Origin: an uncultured Prevotellaceae bacterium
Lineage (GTDB): Bacteria > Bacteroidota > Bacteroidia > Bacteroidales > Bacteroidaceae
Assembly (NCBI GenBank): GCA_900316575.1
Contig: ONDJ01000001.1
Location: 62,001 to 126,000 of the forward strand
Direction: 5' to 3'
Length of the DNA stretch: 64,000 nt
The notes below the pieces were generated by a model. It searched no databases. It had not been told where the DNA came from and worked only from the letters and a program-made list of their open reading frames with translations. Positions 33,888 through 42,043 of this stretch are shown here, one piece after another (the stretch's first letter is position 1; every line of letters begins with the position of its first letter). The position numbers and the translations under genes are program-made.

Positions 33888-34160
33888 TTAATTCAAGCGC
33901 ACTGCCAATTTCTTGCTGGGCTTGAAGGCTGCAATCTGGTGCTCTGGAATAACGATAGAGGTATTCTTCGTGATGTTGCGCCCCAGCTTCTGCTTACGTG
34001 TCTTGAGAATGAAGCTTCCAAAACCACGAAGATATACGGGCTCCTTTTCTACGAGCGAATTGCTCACAGCATCAATAAAAGCTTCTACACACGCTGATAC
34101 AGTCACTTTGTCAATGCCAGTATTGCGATTGATCTGGTTTACAATGTCTGCCTTAGTCAT
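33888..34160 (-). CDS. HU/IHF-family DNA-binding protein
   Basis: This is a 90-residue nucleoid protein with the standard fold: helical dimer core (MTKADIVNQINRNTGIDKVTVSACVEAFID), GFGSF loop (about 46-50), and the DNA-gripping beta arm where the usual RNPxT is replaced by GRNITKNTSIVIPEHQIAAF (about 60-79). It may be closer to the Bacteroidetes IHF-like group than to classical HU. A promoter-like CAAAAGTA (complement TACTTTTG) at 34250-34257 lies upstream. Confidence 0.9.
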   Translation of the reverse strand: MTKADIVNQINRNTGIDKVTVSACVEAFIDAVSNSLVEKEPVYLRGFGSFILKTRKQKLGRNITKNTSIVIPEHQIAAFKPSKKLAVRLN

Positions 34161-34249
34161 TTCTTTTTTATTTTAATAAATGTATAAGTCTATTCGTTTT
34201 GGAGAGCTCTTTCGTAAAAGAAAGGCGCTCCTTGCTTGTTCAGCGGCTG

Positions 34250-34300
34250 CAAAAGTAATGATTTTCCGATATTTCCGACATTTATTTTGAGGAAAATCAT
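34250..34300 (-). promoter_or_regulatory. putative HU promoter with inverted repeat
   Basis: On the minus strand TACTTTTG (34257-34250) resembles the -7 element. A perfect 10-bp inverted repeat, ATGATTTTCC at 34258-34267 and GGAAAATCAT at 34291-34300, covers the spacer and -33 zone and could be an operator. I see no clear -33 element. Confidence 0.35.
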
Positions 34301-34450
34301 TGTTTTGCGCTTCTTTTCTGAAGTTTGCCGCTGTTTTTCGCGTTTTATGATGGCAAGAAAGGAAAAAGACTGTTTGGCGTATAACGATTTTTCACTCCGA
34401 AAGAAACTCACTACGCAGTGGCTTCATGTTGGTATCTTTAACTATTAAGC

Positions 34451-34480
34451 TTGTCTTATATGTAATTTTGACTATCTTTG
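34451..34480 (+). promoter_or_regulatory. promoter of the 170-residue lipoprotein gene
   Basis: TTG at 34451-34453, a 19-bp spacer, and TATCTTTG at 34473-34480 form an excellent Bacteroidetes promoter. It gives a leader of about 200 nt, which contains one arm of an inverted repeat (34510-34530). Confidence 0.6.
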
Positions 34481-34509
34481 CACCGACTTCAAACATTTAA
34501 ACCGAGAAA

Positions 34510-34530
34510 TCCTAATGACCGATTTGGGTT
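34510..34530. repeat. 21-bp repeat arm flanking the lipoprotein gene (partner 35378-35398)
   Basis: TCCTAATGACCGATTTGGGT plus T is matched in reverse by AACCCAAATCGGCCATTAGG plus A at 35378-35398 with one mismatch. A weaker copy (17 of 21) is at 15470-15490. The right arm contains the rpiB stop codon. Confidence 0.55.
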
Positions 34531-34689
34531 AAAGCAAAACAATGAAATACTAAACTACAAAACTTTCAATAATTGTGAAAAAGCTTTTTTCTTTTACCCA
34601 CGACTTTAACACTACAGGAAAAGAGCACGAATAATATCTTCATAACAAGAAGTAAAACCAATCAACTAACTTAAATATAACAAAACAGT

Positions 34690-35202
34690 ATGAAGAAACT
34701 TATCATTTTTGCAGCAGCAATAGTTGCATTGCCACTCACATTCAGTTGCGGACCAAGCAAAGCAGAGCTCGCTGAAAAGGCACGTCAAGACAGCATACGC
34801 GTTGCCGACAGTATCAAACAGGCGGAAGAGAAGGCTGCTGCCGAAGCAAAAGCAAAGGCAGAGGCAGACAGTATAGCACGCGACAAGAAAGTGGCAGACT
34901 TTCTTACCGATATGTATAACTCACGCAAGTTTGAAAACTATCAGTGGCTAAAAGCCCACTGCACACAGAAGGTTATAAGCAAACTCCAGCGAGACTACGA
35001 CTATGATGACGGCGGGCTTGCCACTTGGGACTTCAGAAGCGGTGCACAAGACGGACCAACCAATGCTCACAACATCACAGAAGTGAAACCCATGGGCGAA
35101 GGATGGTATCAATATTCATTCGTTGATATGGGTGTGAATGGCTCACACAAGGTTCTCATCATTGACGATGGCGACAGTTTCAAGATAGACGGACTGAAAT
35201 AA
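34690..35202 (+). CDS. lipoprotein with Lys/Glu/Ala-rich coiled linker
   Basis: The protein has 170 residues. The signal MKKLIIFAAAIVALPLTFSC ends in a lipobox (Cys20). Residues about 25-75 are an Ala/Glu/Lys-rich predicted coiled coil (EKARQDSIRVADSIKQAEEK). The remainder (LTDMYNSRKFENYQWLKAHC..., HKVLIIDDGDSFKIDGLK) resembles the DUF3828/NTF2-like C-terminal modules of Bacteroidetes lipoproteins, with low certainty. It has its own strong promoter and terminator, so it is a single-gene unit. Confidence 0.72.
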   Translation: MKKLIIFAAAIVALPLTFSCGPSKAELAEKARQDSIRVADSIKQAEEKAAAEAKAKAEADSIARDKKVADFLTDMYNSRKFENYQWLKAHCTQKVISKLQRDYDYDDGGLATWDFRSGAQDGPTNAHNITEVKPMGEGWYQYSFVDMGVNGSHKVLIIDDGDSFKIDGLK

Positions 35203-35227
35203 TCGTTCAGAACACAACGTTGAGAAA

Positions 35228-35270
35228 AGCAAATTAAGTTGAATTGCTGAGCAAATCAACTTAATTTGCT
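35228..35270 (+). terminator. terminator of the 170-residue lipoprotein gene
   Basis: AGCAAATTAAGTTGA at 35228-35242 and its exact complement at 35256-35270, followed by TTATTGTATGTTT. Confidence 0.75.
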
Positions 35271-35392
35271 TTATTGTATGTTTCCTTTTTCATCGCTATA
35301 TATACATTGTAGTAAAGCTATATATGTAGTTATGACCACCGCGTGATGTGTTTTTTGCTGTTTAATATTACCTTTTAAACCCAAATCGGCCA

Positions 35393-35848
35393 TTAGGACT
35401 TGGGGTTTACAGTCATCTTTTCTATTCGGCGAATGTGCCTGCCGCCTTCGAAGGCTGTGCTAAGAAACTGGTCAAGGCAGGCTTCGGCGGTGGCTTCGTC
35501 CATATAGCGACCTGGGAGCACGAGCACGTTGGCATCATTGTGCAGGCGTGTCATGTGGGCTATCTCGGGTTGCCACACGAGGGCTGCGCGCACTGCTTGG
35601 TGCTTGTTGAGCGTCATAGCCATGCCTTCGCCACTTCCGCATACACCAATGCCTCGCCCTACTTGTCCGCTCTCAATAGCCTCGGCCAGCGCATGGGCAA
35701 AGTCGGGATAGTCGCAACTCGCTTCGCTGTGCGTGCCGAAGTCAAGGACATCGTATCCGCGTGTTTCAAGAAGATGCTTCACGTATTCTTTCATCGCAAA
35801 GCCGGCGTGGTCGCTGGCCAGACCTATGCGCTCTTTGTTTTCAGTCAT
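35393..35848 (-). CDS. rpiB: ribose-5-phosphate isomerase B
   Basis: The 151 residues interconvert ribose-5-P and ribulose-5-P in the pentose phosphate pathway. RpiB/LacAB motifs are IGLASDHAGFAMKEYV (about 8-23), DFGTHSEASCDYPDFA (about 36-51), and GIGVCGSGEGMAMTLNKHQAVRAAL with the catalytic Cys. It starts inside the 3' end of the transketolase gene (8-bp overlap), which gives a natural pairing of two pentose-phosphate enzymes. The TAA stop lies in a dispersed 21-bp repeat. Confidence 0.95.
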   Translation of the reverse strand: MTENKERIGLASDHAGFAMKEYVKHLLETRGYDVLDFGTHSEASCDYPDFAHALAEAIESGQVGRGIGVCGSGEGMAMTLNKHQAVRAALVWQPEIAHMTRLHNDANVLVLPGRYMDEATAEACLDQFLSTAFEGGRHIRRIEKMTVNPKS

Positions 35849-37862
35849 TGAGATAGGCTTTGATTTCGTGATAAATGTTTTCGGCGGTGAAACCGAGTTT
35901 CTCGTCAAGCACTTTGTAGGGGGCGCTAAATCCAAAACTTTCCAAGCCAAAGACTTTTCCATTGCTTCCCACCAGTCCTTCCAGATTTACGGGCAATCCG
36001 CTAGTCAGGCCAAAGGTCTTCACGTCGTGAGGAATGAGCTGTTCTTGATATTCTTTGCTTTGCCGACGGAAGAGTCCCTCGCTCGGACAACTTACCACGC
36101 GATAGCGTATGCCGTCTTGCTTAAGCAATTCGCCTGCGGCAGCAAGTGTGCTGATTTCCGAGCCGCTCCCTACGAGCACCACATCGGGATTGTCTTCGGG
36201 AATAACGGCGTAAGCTCCTTTTGACACTCCGCTATAGTCGGTGCCATGGGGCAGGTCGTCGATGTTCTGACGACTGAAGATGAGCGCAGTGGGCGTGTCT
36301 TGGTTCTCTATGGCTTGCTTCCAGCATTGTGTCGTGGCATGTACGTCGCAAGGGCGGAATACGCGCACGCTGTCGCGCCCGCTGTGGTTCTTGAGCTTTT
36401 CCATCAGGCGGATTTGTGCCTCTTGCTCTACGGGTTCGTGGGTAGGTCCGTCTTCGCCCACACGGAAGGCGTCGTGGCTCCATACGAACTTGATGGGCAC
36501 TTCCATCAATGCTGCCATACGAATAGCGGGTTTCATGTAGTCGCTAAATACGAAGAACGTGCCACAGGCGGCTACAATTCCGCCGTGAAGCATGGCTCCA
36601 AGGCATACGCAGGCCATGGTCAATTCGCTCACGCCGGCTTGCAGGAAACCGCCGCTGAAGTCGTCGCGTGTGATCACGCTGCTATGAGCAAGGAAGCCAT
36701 CGGTCTTGTCGCTGTTGCAAAGGTCGGCTGACGACACGAGCATGTTCTTCATGTATTTCGAGAGCATTTGCAAGCATACTTTCGAGCCTTGACGTGTACT
36801 TTGATTGGGTTTCTGCTCCACTTCGTCCCAAGGAAGCTCGGGCAGTCGGCCTGCAAACCAGTCGTCAAGCTCTTGCGCCTTTTCGGGATTGGCCTCGGCC
36901 CAGGCTTGTTCCTCTGCGCGACGCTCGGCCACGATGGTACGTAGCTCTTCGCGCCGAGCTTCGTAGATGTCTTGCACTTCTTCGCGAATGGCAAACCCAT
37001 CTTCGGGGTCGCCGCCGAGGTTGCGCACCGTATTTATATAGGCATCGCCACCAAGCGGACAGCCGTGCGTGCCTGGGTCGTGCTCATAACTTGTGCCATC
37101 TGCGCGACGTGCCCCCTTGCCCATCACGGTGTGGCCTATGATGAGCGTGGGGCGGTCTTCTTCAGTTTGAGCTTGTGCCAAGGCGGAGCGTATTTGAGTG
37201 ATGTCGTTGCCGTCAATCTCTATGACGTTCCAGTTCCACGCGCGATATTTCTGAGCGGTATCTTCGCTGATTACCTCGGCGGTCATGGTGGAAAGCTGCA
37301 CATCGTTGGCATCGAAGAACATGATGAGGTTGTTCAGCCCAAGGTGACCTGCCAGCCTACCCGCGCCCTGCGACACTTCTTCTTGTACACCGCCGTCGCT
37401 GATATAGGCATAAATCTTTTCTTTCTCAAATCCTGGATTGCCTGTGCGCGCATAGAGCATCTTGGCTGCAATAGCTGCACCCACGGCATAGGTATGTCCT
37501 TGTCCCAAGGGGCCGCTGGTGTTTTCGATGCCGCGCTGCAAGTTGCGCTCGGGGTGACCGGGTGTAGCACTGCCCCACTGGCGGAAGGCTTTGAGGTCGT
37601 CCACGGTGAAAAAGCCGCTGAGGGCCAACACGCTGTAGAGCATGGGCGACATGTGTCCGGGGTCGAGATAGAAGCGGTCGCGGCACATCCATTCTTGGTC
37701 GTCGGGGTCGTAAACGATTTGCTCGGCATAGAGCGCGTTGCAATAGTCGGCTCCGCCCATTGCGCCGCCAGGGTGTCCGCTCTTGGCCTTTTCTACCATC
37801 GTGGCTGCCAACACGCGGATATTGTCGGCGGCGAGGTTCATCAGTCGTACGGGATTGTTCAT
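35841..37862 (-). CDS. tkt: transketolase
   Basis: This 673-residue thiamine-diphosphate enzyme moves two-carbon units in the pentose phosphate pathway. Evidence includes EKAKSGHPGGAMGGADY (about 22-38), LSGPLGQGHTYAVGAAIAAK-like cofactor region, the ThDP motif GDG replaced by ISDGGVQEEVSQGAG with its Asp, and the pyrimidine domain (TYGGF-type FSDYMKPAIRMAAL, WSHDAFRVGEDGPTHEPVEQ). The start is MNNPVRLMNL; longer frames upstream are AT-rich non-coding. rpiB overlaps its end. Confidence 0.95.
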   Translation of the reverse strand: MNNPVRLMNLAADNIRVLAATMVEKAKSGHPGGAMGGADYCNALYAEQIVYDPDDQEWMCRDRFYLDPGHMSPMLYSVLALSGFFTVDDLKAFRQWGSATPGHPERNLQRGIENTSGPLGQGHTYAVGAAIAAKMLYARTGNPGFEKEKIYAYISDGGVQEEVSQGAGRLAGHLGLNNLIMFFDANDVQLSTMTAEVISEDTAQKYRAWNWNVIEIDGNDITQIRSALAQAQTEEDRPTLIIGHTVMGKGARRADGTSYEHDPGTHGCPLGGDAYINTVRNLGGDPEDGFAIREEVQDIYEARREELRTIVAERRAEEQAWAEANPEKAQELDDWFAGRLPELPWDEVEQKPNQSTRQGSKVCLQMLSKYMKNMLVSSADLCNSDKTDGFLAHSSVITRDDFSGGFLQAGVSELTMACVCLGAMLHGGIVAACGTFFVFSDYMKPAIRMAALMEVPIKFVWSHDAFRVGEDGPTHEPVEQEAQIRLMEKLKNHSGRDSVRVFRPCDVHATTQCWKQAIENQDTPTALIFSRQNIDDLPHGTDYSGVSKGAYAVIPEDNPDVVLVGSGSEISTLAAAGELLKQDGIRYRVVSCPSEGLFRRQSKEYQEQLIPHDVKTFGLTSGLPVNLEGLVGSNGKVFGLESFGFSAPYKVLDEKLGFTAENIYHEIKAYLND

Positions 37863-37977
37863 GGAGAGAATTGAAGAAGAAAGAAAAAAAAACGTTTCGT
37901 GTGCAAAAATACTGCTTAGTGGCAAGGGGGGCAACTTCAAGCGTACATTTTTGCGCTTCGGTTGCAAAAAGAAAAGA

Positions 37978-38009
37978 CAAACGCGCAGGTTTGTCGTCCT
38001 GCGCGTTTG
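37978..38009 (-). terminator. terminator of the tryptophanase-like gene
   Basis: CAAACGCGCAGG at 37978-37989 pairs with CCTGCGCGTTTG at 37998-38009. On the minus strand the stem is followed by TCTTTTCTTTTTG. Confidence 0.75.
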
Positions 38010-38019
38010 ATTTTATGAT

Positions 38020-39471
38020 TTAGAGACTATCGCCAAAGTCTTCGCGGAACTTATTGACAAGTTCTTCCTGCCAGTGGCCTATCTCCTTCATGCGTCCGAA
38101 GAAGAAACGAAGCACCTTGGGCTCCTCGGTCCACTTCAATCCGCCGATGATGCTACGATTGTCGTACATCCACTTCACACGGTCGGCGCAGTATTTCACC
38201 TGCGAGAGGGTAAACACGCGACGGGGCATAGCCAATCGCTGCAACTCCAGCTCGGCATAACGCTCTGTGCCATCGGGCTCACGCTGTTCGCTCACCGTGC
38301 CACGCTCCATACCGCGAATACCGCCGGCAATGTAGAGCGCAGCTCCCACAGCGGCAGCGGGATATTGGTTGTGAGGAATATTGGGAACGATCTCCGAGCA
38401 GTTCAGGTGGGCACCCAGTCCGCCAGCGGGCTTGATAACAGGCACGCCATAGTCGTCGAGCTCCTTCACAAGATACTCAATAAACTCTGGACCCTGGCTG
38501 ATGTATTCCATATCAAGGCTCTCAAGCAAGCCCTGAGCTGCGGCTTCAATGCTGCGCACTTCCATACCACCGTAGGTGAGGAAGCCTTCAAACAATGGCA
38601 CGTACTCCATCATCATTTGCGTCCACTTAGCATCCGTTGAAAGGATGAAACCACCGCGTGAGAAACCCAGCTTGCGCGCCGAGAAGTAGATAATATCAAA
38701 GCGTGAGGCCAAGAGATGGTAAATGTCTTTCACTTCCATGTAGTTGCAGCGGGGCTCGCGCTTCTTCATGAAGTAAACGTTGTCCTGCAAGAGCGATGCG
38801 TCCAACACGCTCACTACGCCCGTCTGATGACAAATGTCGGTCACTGCCAACATATTTTCGAGGCTCACGGGCTGACCGCCGATAAGGTTCGTACCTGCTT
38901 CTACACGCACGAAAGCCACGTTTTCAGCACCATGCTCTTCTATCGAAGCACGCAGGGCATCGAGGTCAAAGTCGCCCTTGAAGGGGTCGTCGCTCTGGGG
39001 GATGAGACCTTTCTTGTCGATGAGCTCAATGACCTCACCGCCGAGGCGTGTGATATGAGCCTTCGTCGTGGTGAAGTGGAAGTTCATCAGCGCCACCTTG
39101 CCAGGCTTCACGAACGTCTCAGCCAAAATATTTTCAGCGGCACGTCCCTGGTGAGCGGGCAAAACATTGTCCACGCCAAACACGGTCTTGATGGCGGCCT
39201 TGGCACGGTTCCACGTTTCCGAACCGGCATAGCTGTCGTCGGCTATCTGCATGGCGGCATTTTGAAGGTCGCTCATAGCGTTCACGCCCGAGTCGGTAAT
39301 CATATCCATGTAGATGTCGCGGTTCTGCAACAGGAACGTATTGTTACCCGCCTGCTGAATGGCACGCAGACGCTCCTCAACGGGAATAAGGTTTAACTTC
39401 TGAACAACACGCACTTTGTGCATTTCGAGAGGCACTTGGTGCTCCTCGCGATAGAATTTTACGCTTGGCAT
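38020..39471 (-). CDS. beta-eliminating lyase, divergent tryptophanase/tyrosine phenol-lyase relative
   Basis: The 483-residue PLP fold-type I protein aligns end to end with TnaA/Tpl: AGNNTFLLQNRDIYMDMITD (about 41-60), SDDSYAGSETW-like region, LPAHQGRAAENIL (about 104-116), IGGQPVSLENM, PLP Lys267 in FSARKLGFSRGG, and EGFLTYGG. Two residues near the cofactor depart from TnaA/Tpl. The Arg of DxxR that binds PLP is Leu227 here (LDASLLQDN), and the Asp after the Lys-Lys pair is Leu268. It may still eliminate amino-acid side chains, but indole or phenol production should not be assumed. A triple palindrome repeat lies about 350 bp upstream of the start. Confidence 0.78.
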   Translation of the reverse strand: MPSVKFYREEHQVPLEMHKVRVVQKLNLIPVEERLRAIQQAGNNTFLLQNRDIYMDMITDSGVNAMSDLQNAAMQIADDSYAGSETWNRAKAAIKTVFGVDNVLPAHQGRAAENILAETFVKPGKVALMNFHFTTTKAHITRLGGEVIELIDKKGLIPQSDDPFKGDFDLDALRASIEEHGAENVAFVRVEAGTNLIGGQPVSLENMLAVTDICHQTGVVSVLDASLLQDNVYFMKKREPRCNYMEVKDIYHLLASRFDIIYFSARKLGFSRGGFILSTDAKWTQMMMEYVPLFEGFLTYGGMEVRSIEAAAQGLLESLDMEYISQGPEFIEYLVKELDDYGVPVIKPAGGLGAHLNCSEIVPNIPHNQYPAAAVGAALYIAGGIRGMERGTVSEQREPDGTERYAELELQRLAMPRRVFTLSQVKYCADRVKWMYDNRSIIGGLKWTEEPKVLRFFFGRMKEIGHWQEELVNKFREDFGDSL

Positions 39472-39818
39472 AATTAGGAAGTCTGTATATAAATTAAATA
39501 AACTGCAATAAACGAAAGAACAAGGACAAAATGCCCTGTCTCAGAAACGCCTGCAAATGTAAAGCAAAAAGCCTTAACGAGCGACAAAAGGCATGTTTTT
39601 CTTTCATAATCAGAACATTTTGCAACGCAACCAACCATAAGCACAAAGTTTCATTCCATTTTGCATGCATAACACAACGGAAGACTCCTTTCATTACCAA
39701 ACTTCAAATTTTCTTTATTCATTCTGTGTATATAAACAAGGCACTTCCAGGCTACGAATATACCCGAGAGTGCATCACAATATCGCATTTCGTAAGTTCG
39801 CCAAACCAACCTTTCAGA
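39472..39818. other. intergenic region upstream of the lyase, no gene seen
   Basis: This is AT-rich DNA without a credible frame or clear hairpin; it precedes the tandem palindrome array at 39819. Confidence 0.4.
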
Positions 39819-39881
39819 CTTTTCATGGCCATGAACTGAACTTTTCATGGCCATGAACTGAACTTTTCATGGCCATGAAAA
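39819..39881. repeat. triple 22-bp tandem repeat, each with the 14-bp palindrome TTCATGGCCATGAA
   Basis: The unit CTTTTCATGGCCATGAACTG plus AA begins at 39819, 39841 and 39863 (last copy partial at its end). The palindromes are at 39822-39835, 39844-39857 and 39866-39879. The exact 22-bp spacing puts sites on about two helical turns, as in operator arrays. Confidence 0.85.
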
Positions 39882-39941
39882 ATAGAAAACATCGGACAAA
39901 AGCTGTAGGAAAGTCCCATCAATAAAGGCGCAGCCCCCTCC

Positions 39942-39969
39942 TTGGGAGCGCAGGCATCCTCGCCTGCAA
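39942..39969. repeat. dispersed palindromic repeat, copy 3
   Basis: TTGGGAGCGCAGGCATCCTC followed by GCCTGCAA is the reverse complement of the copy at 5274-5301 with one mismatch in the loop. Confidence 0.6.
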
Positions 39970-40019
39970 TGAAGCTTTGGCTGTAAAACCTTTTATGCTC
40001 TTGCTGTATTAAGATGCAC

Positions 40020-41189
40020 TTATACTCTTCCTCCACAAATTATAGCTGTGAAGCGAGGAAGGTAGTGTGCTAATAGCTTATAACAGATAACGCACAATGC
40101 TGTTGCTATTATTGGATTAGCAAAGCACATAATTATTGCCGTGAATTCAGAAGTAGGAATTCCAAAGAAAAGAATTAGTAATTTGCGACTCCATTGAAGT
40201 GCTCCAAGGTAACCAAAGGCGTGAGCAGCAAAAATAAAGAAAGATGCCGATGAAAGCCATATCATGAACTTTACTCTTCCTGCACGCTGCAATAATGTAA
40301 ATACTCCTATAAATGCTACACATCCTGCTATTATAAAGATATTTTTCCAAATATCTTCTGTTTGAAAATTGAAAGCCTTTGCGTAAACAACTATAATAAA
40401 GAATAAAGCGGCGAGAGGGACAAAGTATTTTAAGCTTTTAACGCTTAGATTTGTAAAGTCTATGTTTTTCAAGGATGCCCAAGCCCCTATGCTATAAAAA
40501 AAGAATGCCACGGTTGAAAAGCCTTGTATATTCAATCTTATATCCAGTATAAAGAGCGGGAAAAGCAACAAGGGCAACCAAAGTCCGATCTTTTTTATCA
40601 CAAAATAGAATAAAGGCGCCAAGACTATCATGACCATTAAATCACGTACAAACCATAACGGCGCATCTGCAGGATAATCTAACATAAACTGCATTCCTAA
40701 GATATTCATTTGCTCATCACAATGCACACCACTTTGCCAAAAGTGTTTCAAGAATCCCCAAATTGTATAACCACTAAAATAATCATTTAGTGAATGTCCA
40801 AGCCTATATTCGTTTTGTGCCCAGTCTATTGCTCCAATCACATTCCAAATAATGTAAGGTATTAGCAATGTATATACCCTGCGATGGAGCTTTTCTTTAT
40901 AGGAGTCCCATGACCAATGTTCTCGAAAGCTTCTAAAAAAGAGATAGCTACTAATCATAAAGAACAAAGGCACTGCAACTGAAAAAAGCACGTTTATCCC
41001 ATCATCATAGGTTCGAAGCATCCACCAGATGCCTTCATCTACTTTTACCTTTACTTCTTCAGAAAGTAAACCTGCGTGAAAAAACACTACGCCTAAAGCC
41101 ATAGGAAATCGCAAGGAATTGATGACCTGTGAACGTTCTTGTTGGAGCTCAATAAATGTTGTTTGAGCACCTACACTTGTTTTAGACAT
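40020..41189 (-). CDS. acyltransferase 3 family membrane protein
   Basis: This 389-residue protein has about ten membrane segments. The family-3 pattern is clear: INSLRFPMALGVVFFHAG (about 23-40, the conserved R..A...VV..H), FSVAVPLFFMISSYLFFRS, LLIPYIIWN, and APLWFVRDLMV (about 172-182). Such enzymes O-acylate surface polysaccharides or other envelope sugars. The DNA is more AT-rich than its surroundings and the gene has no linked glycan genes, suggesting acquisition. The start MSKTSVGAQ is 54 bp past a terminator-like hairpin of a candidate RNA (41243-41400). Confidence 0.85.
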   Translation of the reverse strand: MSKTSVGAQTTFIELQQERSQVINSLRFPMALGVVFFHAGLLSEEVKVKVDEGIWWMLRTYDDGINVLFSVAVPLFFMISSYLFFRSFREHWSWDSYKEKLHRRVYTLLIPYIIWNVIGAIDWAQNEYRLGHSLNDYFSGYTIWGFLKHFWQSGVHCDEQMNILGMQFMLDYPADAPLWFVRDLMVMIVLAPLFYFVIKKIGLWLPLLLFPLFILDIRLNIQGFSTVAFFFYSIGAWASLKNIDFTNLSVKSLKYFVPLAALFFIIVVYAKAFNFQTEDIWKNIFIIAGCVAFIGVFTLLQRAGRVKFMIWLSSASFFIFAAHAFGYLGALQWSRKLLILFFGIPTSEFTAIIMCFANPIIATALCVICYKLLAHYLPRFTAIICGGRV

Positions 41190-41242
41190 TTTTAATGCGT
41201 TTGGAGCGCAACTTGGTTTCGGATGCAGGCAACTTAAGGGCA

Positions 41243-41400
41243 TAAGAAAAGCGCGGACGATAAATCCGCACTCTAAGGCCCTCAGAATAGCCTGCTCAAA
41301 CGGATAAGCCGCGTCCACTCTTCGCGCAGACGTTCATCAGGCCTATTCAAAGTTTGAGCTTTCATGAATTTCTGAGGTTCTAGAGTAGCTCCGAATAAAC
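41243..41400 (-). ncRNA. structured RNA candidate, 6S-like
   Basis: On the minus strand three separated helices nest in one long hairpin: ACTCTAG (41386-41380) with TTAGAGT (41276-41270), CCTCAGAA (41377-41370) with TTCTGAGG (41287-41280), and GCTCAAAC (41359-41352) with GTTTGAGC (41301-41294), then a further GAATAGGCC/GGCTTATCC helix. Asymmetric internal loops lie between them. It ends in an intrinsic terminator, AGTGCGGA-tttatcg-TCCGCGCT followed by TTTTCTT. A long rod with a central bubble, about 155 nt and its own terminator, is the architecture of 6S RNA, the RNA polymerase regulator. A cis-acting attenuator for the acyltransferase is the alternative, since the terminator arm overlaps the closing helix. 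Confidence 0.5.
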
Positions 41401-41566
41401 AGCAAACGCTAAGTTAATAATCTTCGCCCGCGCCGCTGCACGGGCTTATGTCGGTGGCAAAAGTACAAAGAAATGGCAATGCGCCTTGTGGCTCGTTTGG
41501 ATTTTTGCGATTCGTGCCACAAATATGAGGCGAAAGGCCTATCTTTGCAAACAAAATTCTGAGAAG

Positions 41567-42022
41567 ATGCTCCCAACGCTCAACCTCCCCCCTGCCCCAC
41601 TTCGCATCCGCGAGAACGAAGGAAGAAAAGAAGTGTGGTGCACGTTGCGAAGACGCTACGTGGCACTCACGCCCGAGGAATGGGTGCGACAACATTTTGT
41701 GTACTTCCTCACGCTGTACCGAGGCTATCCCGCTGCGCTGATGGGCAACGAGGTAAGTATTCGTGTGGGAAACGCTGTGCGCCGCTGCGACACCATATTA
41801 TATAATAAAGAGGGAGGAACGCCCCGCGTGGTGATGGAATACAAAGCACCCGACGTTCCTATCACACAGGCTGTATTCACACAAATCAGTTCCTACAACA
41901 GTGTGCTACGCACGGATTATCTCTTCGTATCAAACGGACGGCAAACCATCGTTTGCCACATAGACCAAGCGGCAGGTACCTATCGTTTCCTGCCCGACGT
42001 GCCACGCTACGAAGAACTCTGA
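41567..42022 (+). CDS. stand-alone HsdR N-terminal-like nuclease-fold protein
   Basis: The 151 residues match the HSDR_N_2 domain found alone in Bacteroidetes: RKEVWCTLRRRYVALTPEEW (about 20-39), VRQHFVYFL, then a PD-(D/E)xK-like core with RRCDTILYNKEGGTPRVVMEYKAP (Asp about 78, Glu-Tyr-Lys about 94-96). No helicase, methylase or specificity subunit accompanies it, so it is not a restriction system. The start MLPTLNLPP follows a TATCTTTG -7 box (41540-41547) by 20 bp; upstream codons are not needed. Confidence 0.8.
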   Translation: MLPTLNLPPAPLRIRENEGRKEVWCTLRRRYVALTPEEWVRQHFVYFLTLYRGYPAALMGNEVSIRVGNAVRRCDTILYNKEGGTPRVVMEYKAPDVPITQAVFTQISSYNSVLRTDYLFVSNGRQTIVCHIDQAAGTYRFLPDVPRYEEL

Positions 42023-42043
42023 CCTATAAGTGTTCTATAAATA

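Noticed and set aside
39819-39881. Short CRISPR-like array
   Set aside because: Three perfect tandem copies without unique spacers and without cas genes; it is a tandem palindrome repeat.
39841-40010. Short open frames over the tandem palindromes
   Set aside because: The coding appearance comes from the repeat itself; there is no start context or homology.
41567-42022. Type I restriction system
   Set aside because: Only a lone HsdR N-terminal-like domain is present, with no helicase motor, HsdM or HsdS. Such single proteins are common in the phylum.
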